From the NCBI GenBank assembly GCA_032622095.1, contig CP136063.1:179223956-179287955 (forward strand): DNA of 64,000 bases, written 5' to 3'. Both the position numbers and the translations under genes were made by a program. The stretch comes from Siphonodentalium dalli (lineage: Eukaryota; Mollusca; Scaphopoda; Gadilida; Siphonodentaliidae). The notes under the pieces are model-generated. The model saw nothing but the letters and a program-made list of their open reading frames with translations, did no database searches and was not told the DNA's origin. Shown here piece after piece: positions 1 to 12,600 of the stretch. Position 1 is the first letter of the stretch, and each line of letters starts with the position of its first letter.

Positions 1-548
1 CAATTTATGTTGGAAAGCTATGTTATAATTAGTCAACTAATATAAGTTCATTAAAAACTCTCAAAAGTGAACACCCTAGCTTCAGTCCCACCTCTGTTCA
101 GTTAGAAGAATTATTCAGTTTATAGAAAATGATGCCACATAAGCATGATGCAGCCATTATCAGGAGTGATCAAGAGGCAAACTGAATCCATTATAAATTT
201 GTAAGGTCATTTGTGTGATGGTAAATGAAACTGCCTATGGATTATCATTCATTGATTTGTAGGTATGTTCAGATAATAAGTTGAACAACAACTTTTCAAA
301 AAGACATATGTTGATTGTTGAACTTATTAGCTGAACATCCTACAAATGAATGAATGGGAATAAAGTATTTACCCATTGGTGAGTATTTATTTAATTAAAA
401 GTTTAATCACCAAGACAAAATATAATTTTGAGCAAGAAAATTTTAAATTACTTGCCGAATGTGGTGGATTTTATTCGTTTTTAATCTTGAAAATATCAAT
501 CCATACTGTTATAACTATAGTACCAATGCTAAATCTTCAAAATCGCAG
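1..548. other. intron sequence upstream of the first visible exon
   Basis: No coding exon is recognised here. The stretch ends at an AG acceptor at 547-548. It contains a repeat-like inverted pair: GTTCAGATAATAAGTT near 267 and its near complement around 320-345, flanked by TTCATTTG/CAAATGAATGA-like sequence. Related sequence recurs near 9.1, 28.3, 28.6, 35.7 and 43.8 kb, so it is probably a mobile-element copy. The missing N-terminal exons of the apolipophorin-like gene must lie before position 1. Confidence 0.6.
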
Positions 549-698
549 GTTTTGATAAGCCTGAGATCTATTGGAAACATCGGGTATGCCACCAGCGCAG
601 CTCAGACCATCAGTAACTGCTTCTCCAGGAAAGATAACTCCATGCAAGTCAGAGTGGCTGCTGTTGAGAGTATGAGGAGGATGCCATGTGATCAATCA
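549..698 (+). CDS. exon 1 in window: LPD_N helical domain
   Basis: Phase 0 at both ends; acceptor CGCAG, donor GTAAGT. Encodes about 50 residues beginning VLISLRSIGNIGY and containing VRVAAVESMRRMPC, the paired-helix pattern of the vitellogenin/apolipophorin N-terminal alpha-helical layer. Earlier exons (signal peptide, N-sheet) are outside the window. Confidence 0.85.
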
Positions 699-3600
699 GT
701 AAGTTTTATATGTTTAATATCCAATAAAATCTAATAAATAGCCACTTTTATTGTTTATCATGCTCAGAGAAACTTTAAAGCCTAACTTTATATTTCATTT
801 CCCATAAGAAACATGGTCAAAAGCACTAAGTTACCCAAAAAAGCTTCAGACATGCTTTTCATTCAATGGACCACAGACATCTTCAACAGTTAAGTGAAAA
901 CCAGAAATGGTGAATTGAAATATCTGATAAGGTTCTTTGACGCCAAGCGACTATTGCTTAGAACACACATCCCTGGCTACAGGTGTGTGACAATATGAAG
1001 TAACATATCTTATAATAAATGGAGATCCTGGTACATGATCCAATTATTCCTAAGAACCTCAATCAAAGTTTCCATCTTTGATTCAGGATTTAAACCTTGT
1101 TTTCCAATAATGCTTTTCAAATTCGTAAAGCATTTACCAGTCTTGAGACAATGTTTATGTCAATGATGACCCCAGTAACATAATCTTATTTTTGTCACCT
1201 TTAGAGACATCAAGCAATGAAAATCTTTGTGGACAGCGAAGAAGATTCCGAGTTGAGAATTGCCGCCTATTTGGCTCTGATGGAATGTCCAAGTGAAAAT
1301 GTCCTGCACACAATCAGACGAAGCCTGGAGAAAGAGGAGGTCAACCAGGTCGGTTCCTTTGTGTGGACACACCTCACTAATCTGATGGAAACGTCCGACC
1401 CTCACAGACAGACAATCAGAAACATCCTGAATGACGAAGAGCTGAAAAAAGATTTCAACATGGACAAGCGAAAGTTCTCCAGGAACTACGAAGGATCATT
1501 CCTGTTTGAGAGGTTAAATGTCGGGGCAAAGGTCGATAGTAATCTAGTCTGGTCATCCAAATCATTTATCCCAAGATCTGCTATGGTTAACTTCACCGTG
1601 GATCTGTTTGGTCAGTCGATGAACCTCTTTGAGGTTGGTGGAAGAGTTGAAGGCCTTGAGTACTTGCTGGAGTCATACTTTGGACCAAATGGCTATTTCG
1701 GAGAAGAGAAACCATCCAAACCTAGCAAAGCCCTGACTAACCTATCAGAAAACAAGATTGCTACTGCTGACAAAAATGTGAGTAATATACAGGAAACAAA
1801 CACCAGAGATGTGGTCTCTCTTTCATCTGCATACAGTAATGCCCTAAATAATCAGGATTTAGTCGGAAATATGGCTTGTTGCCATTCATTGGCAAGCTCT
1901 CATTGAGAGCTTTCCGATGACTGGCAACAAGCCGTATTTCCGACTAAATCCTGAAAAGTTACCCATAATTCTGCTGTGGTTAAGGAGTCGATTATTTAGG
2001 ACATTACTGTAGATTCTGTGTTCTAAAATAATAATTCTAAGTCAAAGCGACCAGGGCCAGGATCCTACATCATAATTTGCTCGAAAATGGTGGCATGATG
2101 TCTCACATCAATGTGAGTGTTCATCATTTTCTTCACCTATATATATAACTCCACCAAAAATTATATTGAATATGTTTCTCAAATTATTGTTTTACGAGGA
2201 ACATTGAGTGTTATTAATGCTATGAATTGGCCCTCCTCGGCATATTAGACTTGCCGGCTGGTGATGTGGGGTTGATAGCCAATCAAAAATAGAACACCAT
2301 GTGATATAAAATTGGTAAATATAACCACAACGGACAGTACCACTGTAGTTTCCTCCTGTGTTCACAAACGGTGGGAAAATTTTATTGAAATATTTCCACA
2401 GAGGGGAGTTGGGGAGGGTTACTAAACTTTAATAACACTCCATGTTCATCGTGAAACTATAATATGAGAAACAAATTTCTCATTTTTACTTCAAACGACT
2501 GTGTTATTAACATTAGGATTAATATAGATTCCAACATTCAAATAAGGTGGGACCAAATACCTCATCAATAAAACTTTAGGTGTTGACCAAAATTTTCTCA
2601 AGAACTAATGTCCTCCTTTAACAGGCATGATTAACTCAAACCTCTTCCCCATACTAGTATTCTGGGCCTAATAACGTGTAATGTAGTGATCTGTTTGTGT
2701 TTTTCAGTTGAATAAACTTCTTTGTAATCACTTCTTGAGAGCCTGAAAAGTTCCTTACCTTAAAAAACAGCATTTTGCGCAGAATTTGTCATTTCTGGCA
2801 CCAGCGCATACTAAGTTTTGATTATCTATTTTCGTTCTAGTTTGGATCAAAGATGGATCAGATCAAGGGAGCTATTTATCTGAGGGTTTTCGGAAACGAG
2901 CTGCGATATGCTGACTTCGAGGGTGTCACTAACTTCCTTGAGAAGAATGGATACAACTTCCTTGACCTCTTGATGGATTTGGAAAAGGAACGAAACTACC
3001 ATTACAGTCAGAGCAGCATGTTCCTCGACAGCAGCTTCATCGTCCCGACGATTGCAGGGTTCCCACTCAACCTGACCGTCAATGGAACAGCAACTGTTGA
3101 ACTAGACGCATCTGGGAAGGTTGATATGAAGAGGCTATTGTCAAGTTCAAGAACTATTGACATTGATGGACATATCAGACCAAGGTGAGCAAGGATGTGG
3201 CTCAAGCTTTGTCAGTGATAGTGCCAAAACATTCAGCTTGATGAACTCATACTGAATCCATGTATGCGTAGCAATTGGAAATAATTGTATTGCCAAACCT
3301 TGAAATAGTGTGTCTGTCATTTGCAGAATGAGGTCCCCAGAGGGTGAATTTAGTGATGCTATCTCGCATAGCGAGCAAGCATCACCAAATTCAACCTCTG
3401 GGGACCTCATTCTGCTTAGGCGTCATCTTCTGGGAAGTATCTATAGTCACAAATTAACATTCTTTTTAGTTACATTTTCCCTTCTTTTCAGTTTCTATAT
3501 CCCTTCATTTGCAGAAAATAAACTGCATAATCAAGTTGTCTAATGGCTAAACATCACCAACTTCAACTGGGGAACTTCAATCTTATCCTTAAATAGCAGT

Positions 3601-6600
3601 TGAGGCCAAAGCAGAATGAGGTTCACAGAGGGTGAATTTGGAGATGCTAGCCCGCTATGTGGGATTTCATCACTAAATTCATCCCCTGGAGACCTAATTA
3701 TGCAAATGATTGGCACACTATTTCAATGCTTGTTTATTGCACTTTGAATTTTTATATTAAGTTTCAGGAATACTTTGTTCTTGATTCAAGATGCGTCCCC
3801 AGGACACAATTTTAGTTTTTGAACTGGTAGCCTTGTAGCTATGAAATTTCAATTCTAAAGGAGAAAACTATGAATGTTGGGTTTGAAAATTCCTTATCTT
3901 ACCTCAAATATCAGCAATAGAGTTTTCCAGATAATATACACCTATTTTTAAAGTTACCCATAATTTGTCTTGTTTTATGAGTCAGACTTGCATCCACTGC
4001 TATTGGCTGTCAGGATATTAAAACAACTTAATGATTAAATTTTCAGTGGAGCTGTTGAGATATCTGGTTTAATGGCAATTGATGCTTTCACCACCAAGCA
4101 CGGAGTGAAGGTTGTATCTACAATGCACAGCCGAACTCTTCTGAAGGGACATGTCAAGTTATCCAATGGACAAGTCCTCAGTGCAGAGTGGGACATGCCT
4201 GATGAGAAAATGGAAGTCTTTGGATTCAAGTAAGTATTGTCTGTATTCTGTACTCTGGAGTAACTCGTGATATATAAATATTTTATTTCATTACTGAATT
4301 ACACTTGATAACTTTTAAATGGCTCTGCACATATGTGCGCAGTGAAAAGACGTTTGAGATACATGATGCACATGATGTTTGACTCAACCATGCAACTGGC
4401 TCTTTTAATTAAAAGCATCTTCAAACATTTTAAGAGGAGAATATAAAGCCGTTCTCATATATACATTTATAACTGGATAGGAGAATCCATTTAATAATAT
4501 GTTGGTTAAAGGGGTACTGTACAATAAATCCGGCCATTTATGGGACCATCTCCTTTTATACTCAACAGAATATATGCAACAAATGAATTCGAGCCATGGA
4601 TTAGTGCAAAATACTCTTGTGTGCTCTAAGAACGATTCAAGTCATAAATTCATTTTCATTATAATTGCAATGTTTATGCATCATTCATATTTTTCACTCA
4701 CCCATGGCTCAAACTCAATTATTTGTTGCATATATTCTGTTGAGTATAAAAGGAGATGGTCCCATAAATGGTCAAATTTAGAGTAGAGTCCCTCTTTAAA
4801 TTGCAAATTTTCATCTATTTACAGGAACTCATTCTTTGTTGTCCACAAGGATCTTGAGAAGGAGCAGAAAATGATAACTGAGAATTCCCGATCTAAGTCT
4901 GTCTGTACAGGAAATAAACTGGCCACCATCACTGGCCTTGAGCTTTGCGGATACTACCAATATCCGAATGCATCACAAAAAACACAGTCACCATATTTCC
5001 CATTTACTGGTCCAGTTAACTTCGGAGTGACACTACACAAGCGAGATGACCACAAGAGCTACAGGCTGACTGCTCAAGTCATGAAGGTGAGGCTAATTAA
5101 ATGATCTGCAAGACTATATGTTATTTCATCCACCAATATTATGCTTGTGGTCAAAACAAAAATGATGGAAATATCAAATATTCATTGCTTATTTTTTCTG
5201 CAATACTGTTTTTGAAAGAGTCAAGTTTTCTCTATGGCAAGGTCATTATTCTTTTGATAACTGGATATTCACTGATGGATCGTTTGTTGATTTCCATTCA
5301 TTCCTTTCTGTTAATAGACTCTTTTTGAAATGGGTTATATGATTTTCACGATATCTCTATTATAGTTTGTCGCAGCACCATTATCATCAGTCGAATGGCT
5401 CACCACAGGATGTCATGAAGTAATTTTTCAATTAAGAGGTTAATGATAAATTGTAAATTTACTTTATATATGAAATCTTTATTATTACAGGACAAACAGG
5501 ACTATATTGCCAAGATTAACTTTGATACACCTGGTGCCACAAAAGTTGATCGATCTGTCGGAATTGATGCTCTTTACAAATCGAAAGACAAGGTTGTTGA
5601 AATGTCAATGCATTCACCATGGAAAAAGTTCAAGTTCACAGGTAATCAACATATTTCTTAACAACTCTTCACACTTATAATTTTTTTCAATATTTCCAGT
5701 CTTCACCTGCATTTATGTGATTGGCCAAGAACAGCATTATCTTTCATTTCCTATAATATTGTCATGTTGTTGGGTTGTATGGTACAAGTCAATACAGCAA
5801 GACAAAAGCAGCTATTGTTAGACTAATGTTTCAGGTGTTATTCTAACAACTACTTTTTGAATGAATCTCCAATCTCCAACCTCGTGTTCTTTTCCATGCC
5901 CAAAAATGCCAAGAAGGGTGACAAATCAAATCGGTAACAAGATTCGCAAATAAAACATCGAACCTTTGCAGTGCCCAAGGCTGTCTTTATAAAAGAATTT
6001 ATTAAAATTGAGTAATTATTACAACCAGCTTTTTTTATTATGTCATAGGATCTTCCCAAACATCACCATCACAGAAAATAAGCGGAAAAGTTGTCATTGA
6101 CGATTTGAAGGAGTATGAAGTAAATGCCGAGATGAACCGTGAGAAGGAGAAGGCATTCATTAGATACACATCATCACTGGAAGTCAAACTACACGGACGT
6201 GATCCAATCAGAATGACTGAGGTGCTCATAAAGAAAGCAAAGAAACTGGAATCCGAATTCATCGTAACCGGACTTAAAAATCAACCAATCTCAGTAAATG
6301 GTGTGTATATATAGATTACTAGCAGGGTGACCCAACTTCGTCCGGGCTGTTTCCCCCTCTGCTTTCATCCGGGCTTGGGACCGACAGGCATGTGTTGTCT
6401 GGCAGCATTAGATTTTTTTGTTGGTATTTTATAATATTTATACCTGTCGAAAGGCGCGATTTGACCTTGAATTGACCATTTTGAAGGTCAAGGTCAGGTC
6501 GGGGTCACGATTTGACCCGTCCAAACACTCCCTGGACAATAGTACACCTAGGTATCAAATTTTGTCGAAATCCGTCCGGCAGTTCTCCCGGCCATTGCTA

Positions 6601-9600
6601 ACAAACAGACAGAAGTCCCAAAATATATAGTAGATAGACTAGAACATATAGATCAAAGCCCTTTAATGTGTACACTTGAATTTTCATAAACAAATATAAT
6701 ATATCAGCAGCATTAAATTGTAATTTTGGGATTAATTATGAATGAAATTTCACTTATGTCAAATATGAACATCAAAGAGTTTACAGTGTCTTATGATGAT
6801 TAAATTTATTATCAAAATGTGGGTGTGTTTTGTATTAGATCAAGATAACACCTGAATGGATTCTACCATTTAGTTATGAAAGTTATGAAATAATACTTCG
6901 TAATTGTCTATTTTTTTAACTGCGGGATGTTCAGGTAATATAATCACTTACATTGATGTATCACTCTTCAGGCAAAATCTCCAACTCTGACAATGATAAG
7001 AGTGTTTTGTTGAGCGTATCTTATGATGGCAGCGAGAAGTACTATGTTGAGGTTGGCCTCGGTCAGAGTAACAGCCACAAGAGGAAGGCATACTCTGTAC
7101 AGCCAGTTTTGATCATCAGAGTACCAAGTACAAAGAACGGGAAGCAGAGGACACTGATTGCTGTTGACGGAACCATGAAATATGTTAGTGGAAGCTCACT
7201 CAATTTCAAGCTCAGTCTGGACAAAATTCTCAGCAGAATAGTGAAACTTGAAGGTGATTATAAATAACATTTTGGTTTTTTCTCCCCATATCTTATGTTA
7301 TCAAATGAATTGACTCACAATCTTGAACAATGTGGTCAACTCTAAGTCTGGGAGTGGGGCAATTATAACGTGTTCAAAACTTGTGCCCTGATCCTTAACC
7401 ATAGAAATGAAATGATAATGGATATTTTGATTAATCCAGACACCTCATCTGAGTTACATATGATAATTTAATGAAAATATTTCTATATAACATAAAATCA
7501 TTAAAATAATAATACCAATTTCAAAGAAAATCTCTCAGCTCCATGAAATGTAGAGGTAGTGGAACTATTGAAGGGCACAACCTTCAGAAGGCAACTTATT
7601 CTAATGTAAATTATGCATATGTATAGTCTTCAGTCAAGGGCAAAGAGGTGGAGCCTCTTCATGACCCTTCTCTGTCGAAGTGTGCCTATATCTGTAATTT
7701 GTATTATACATTATCATGTTTGTTATATATTACTAAATAAAATTGAATTGAATTGAATTAAGAATTTGTTGATATGAAAACAAATTTATTATGGAAACTG
7801 ATCAAGTACTGAAATAAGTCTCATGTTTTTGTCATATCTATTAATTGCTGTCACATGTCTATATTCATGTTTAAACGAAAATATCTCAATTAATCATATC
7901 TACCTCAGGTAAAGTCAAGAGGAGTGGTAATGACAAAAAGAAGAGGTACACCTATCAGGGGCGTGTTAATGTTGTCCTGCCAACAGCCAAGATGCTTTCC
8001 TATGGCAAAGTGGATGCAAGAACACCAAGTCCGAATACGAAGAGCGTTATATACAAGGTCACCACTGATTACAATGCAAAGGGAATGAAGAGAAACAGAA
8101 TCACACTCAACGGAAAATTTCTGCAGAAGGGACTTAAAACTACAGCCAGAAGGTGAGAGTCAAATGATTCTAAGTTAGTTTTTGCAATTAATGTTTGTAC
8201 CGTACTGACCCGGGTTTAGGCCCAGGGGGCCTTTGTTTTATTTGAGCTCAAAAACCCAAGTGGGCTTAAACTCGGATATGGCCCTTTGCAAACTAAAAAT
8301 CCAAAGAAATCGGGACAGTAAAACTGGATACTGGATTAATTTGTGTGATCTAAACTTGATGCCAATTTGATGCTATAAAAGCTGCGTACCAGCATTGTTG
8401 AATCCTGAATACCGATTAAAATGGGCATATGAATCCCGAGTGCCAGTTAATATCTTCGCTGCTAAATGACGTTATGACGTCGTGTGCTGTCTGTTGGTGT
8501 TATTGCCATTTTCCAGTGGAAAAATATAACGGGAGTATCCCAAAAACCATAAAACGGACTCAGTTGAAAGACTGTTATTGTTCACAATCATGGAACATCA
8601 TACACTGTTTGAAACTTTGAGATACAGTTATTCCGATGCACAAATCTCTGTGTTCCAGTTATGAATAATGGCCTACTGTTAGTGTGCACTTTTACGTCTG
8701 TAATAGTAAGGACGTCATAGCAGCGAAGAGGTTAACAGAGGGGTTTGAATACTTCAAAATCACCAGAATCCCACTCACCAGAAAAGGGTGGGGGTGGTAC
8801 TCTCATTGATTATTGATCAAGATTATTCTGGCAGGGCGTATGTCTTGATTACTGTGTTGATAACCCTTTGGTAACTGAGTACTTGCTGATGGAAAGTTAC
8901 TTGATTACCATTGGTTCATTAGCAAAGATGTTATAAGCTGTTGGACTTATTAGCTGAACATTCTTAGGAATGAATTAAATGGTGTTTCTCTGCCTGCCAT
9001 CTGCATTATTCATTTGGTGGGATGTTTATGGAATAAAAGCAGGCAGGTGAAAAGATAAAACAAGTGCAGACAAGATTCATATTCATTTGTGGTAAATGTT
9101 CAGATAATAACTTCAACAATCGACCTATGGTCGTTTTTGAACTTATTATCTGAACATTTCCTATGGGAAATACTCGTCAATGAGTATTTAGTATAGAAAG
9201 ACGTAAGTAGGTATAATATCCACCATACCAGCTAGCTATTACTGTTATTACAATATCTGGATGCTGGTGAATATGTGGTTGTTATCACAATAAGTGGATG
9301 GACTTGGATATTTGCTAGCAGACCTTATTTTTATTGATACATTAGATGCCAGGTTATTGTCATATTATTTTGCAGTCATGAACACTACTTATTGGTAATC
9401 TTTCTCTTCCAGTCATTTTGACAGCTCCAGGTTTCCAGAATACAATGCCGATATGATGTCTGAGTATACGCACAACAAGCGCTACACGGAAGCTTCATCG
9501 ACTGTCAAATATGGCAAACCATACAAATCAATAAACCTGTCAATGAAATCCAAGCACGTTGTCACCAAGGATAAACCTGTCGATCTAAGCCTGGACACAC

Positions 9601-12600
9601 AGTTCAAGCATGAATCAATGGTGAGTAGAATTCATCATAAAGTTATGTTTACACCTCATTAATGCTCAGTGGGTCATTGCTCCATGGGTTGTTTTGCGGG
9701 ATCTTCAAAACATTTATCAGTTTATAACCCTGGATCTCCTGTGGACCTCCAAAATTTAAAGCAAGTTATCCAGGTCCAGGGATCTTTAGCTCTCACCAGA
9801 AATTAATTTTACATTTGGTGAACTGACATTTTGGTCTTTTTTGTTATATTCTAACAACTTAATGGTCATGATTGGACAAAGGAGGTGATGATTTAACAAG
9901 TAACTCAGAATAAGGTTTCCATGACAGTACAAATAACTGTACTAGTCTCTTGAAATTGCATGTCAAGGATTTTGATATCCTGGATAAGCTAAACCACATT
10001 TCAGAATTCCTTGGTAACCTAATCTTCAGCTCCATAGGACAAGGACCATTCAGTAAAATGATTGGAATGTTACATTCATTTTGAGGTCCACTTTTTCTCT
10101 CAGCTCTATTTAATGTCAACCTATCAGGGGCTGGTTTTCTTGCTCACTTATGTTCAAGCCTTGAAATAGTGTGCCTGTCATTTGCAGAATGAGGTTCCCA
10201 GAGGGTGAATTTAGTGACGCTACCCTGCACAGCGGGCTAGCATCACTAAATTCACCCTTTGGGAACCTCATTCTGCTTAGGCCTCAGCAGAATGAGGTTC
10301 CCAGAGGGTCAATTTAGTGATGATAGCCCGCTATGCAGGGTAGCGTCACTAAATTCACCCACTGAGGACCTCATTCTGCAAATGACAGGCACACTATTTC
10401 AAGGCTTGCTTATGTTAACCTTTCCAAAAGGTTAGCCACAGAACCTTGACTGACCATGCAGGACTGTTGAGAAAAAATAACAAATAAAAAAAGAAAGACA
10501 AAAAGTGGTCACTAAAGTGGTTAAGAAATGTTTCGCAATGTAATGTAGATGGGTAAATACTGATAAGTTGTAAAAACTTGTGACCCTGTCCCTTTGTAAT
10601 GTATATGCTACAATACAGTATATTTAAACCAGCTGTCTAAAACACTTTATAATTTTGCCTAATTTTTTTTCTAATTTTTTTAAGGGTCTGGATTGGCAAT
10701 TGCAAGGAAAACACAAATATGACAGAGACACCATGGAAACAGACTCTAATGCAGCTCTCCACTATGCTAAAGGCAAGACACTCACTGGCACCATTGGTTA
10801 CATCAACAATGAAAAGAGAAACCAGAAAGTTGCCTCCCTTACGATGGATTACCCTGGTGGAAAAATCGACATCAACAACAAATACACCAACAAAGATAAC
10901 ACACACACAAACAAATTGGATGTAATGCTGCCAAAGATTGGTCAATCAAAGCTTGAAGGTAGCTTCTCTATGCCGAAATCTGGAGTCTATGATTTCAACA
11001 GTGACCTCGACTTGGCAACCTTGAAGAAGATCAGGCTCGATGCCAATGTTAAGCTGAATAGCAATGACTTCTCCTCAGCTAGTAATCTGAAGTATGGTAA
11101 GGAAGCTTACTCAATTACTGGAAAGATGCAGAGAGACAACAACTCTCTTGTTACCGAAGGTCAGATAGAATACCCATCTCGTCTGATTAAGGGTTCAGTC
11201 AACGCCAACAAAAAGGGAGATAAATACATCGGAAATGCTGCACTCCTTTGGGATGCTAAGAATGACAAGAGTAAACAGATCAGCTTCGGCAGCAGCACAG
11301 TTTACAAACCAGACGAAAAGGCCAATACTGCCCTCACATTGAGCTATCCATCAAGAACAATCAAGATGAACATGAAGACAGAGGGCAGAGCTAAGAAGCA
11401 GTTATATGCTGATTTGGAATGGAGTCCAAATGATAAGGCTGTCCTTGATGCAAGCTACACCCACAAGAATTCTCCATCTATTACTGTCATGGCCGGATCT
11501 GTTGACTTCACCAGTCCCTTCACCAATAAACTGAATGGCGAGTTCTCCATTAATTCTGACAGACGAGAATTTTCATCAAATGCCAAAGCATCATGGGCAG
11601 AAGGTAAAGAAGTTTCAACAAAAATTCTTGCAAAACTTCCACTGTCTATAGATAGAGCCATTGCTATTTGGACGATCAACACTCCATTTGAAGACTTCGA
11701 AAAGATGTCTGCTGATCTCAAACATCGAGCTGAGAAGAATGTGGACTCAACTCTGAAGGTTGAGGTTGGTAAGAAGCAAGTTGAGGTGATTGTATCTGGA
11801 CAGAAGGGTAACATGGTTCGTGACGTCAGCGGTCAGATCGAAGTCCACTCTAACATCAACCCTCTCAAAGCTCTCATCTTCAAGGCCCAGCACAAGGATG
11901 ATGGCAGAACTTTCAAGAACAACATGGCATTCCGACTTAACTCTAATAAGTATGCATATGACCTTGACATGAAACATAACAACGATGGCTGGAATGTTGA
12001 GAATAAGGGTCAGGTTGAAACTAATCTTCTTGGAAAAGCTTACAGGACAGAATGGAGTCACAAGAACACAGATTCAATGTTGTCCACATCACTGTCTCAT
12101 GGACGTAAGAAGAATGCATGGATAAATCTGGATGTGACTGGTCATTTGACTGGCGATGAGAAGAAACAGTTACAGGGACAAGTCTCTTTGAAAACTCCAT
12201 GGAAGATGTTGAGCAACGTTGATGCATCACTGAAACATGAACAAAGCGAAGGTGACATGAAGAACACACTGACAATGAGAAAAGACAGACGAAAGATCTT
12301 CTTCCTCGACACATCATGTAGCCACAACCAAAAGGGTGTTAACATCGGGGCTGACCTCTACACAACCTTGACCAATGAAAAGACAGCTATGAAGCTGGAT
12401 GCTAACTGCAGACATCACAAATATCCAGTTACTGGCCATATGGAATTCCAGTGGGCACCAAGAAAGACCATCAGTATGGATGGATCATTTGACAGACAGT
12501 CTGATAACCAAATGAATGGAAAAGTTGAATTCAAGTCACCTTTTGAAGACTTAGAAAACATCGTTTTCAACTTTGAGAACAAGAAAGCTAACTCTGGTTG

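Noticed and set aside
1778-1906. Continuation of the exon 2 frame to 1906.
   Set aside because: It runs past a consensus GTGAGT donor into a TA-family MITE, and the next exon joins in phase 0; the extra residues are element sequence.
10637-10684. Using an ATG at 10655 as start of an independent 3,816-residue protein.
   Set aside because: The stretch 10655-10684 is the T-rich tract before a splice acceptor; exon 10 joins in phase and the upstream exons carry the expected domains of the same protein.
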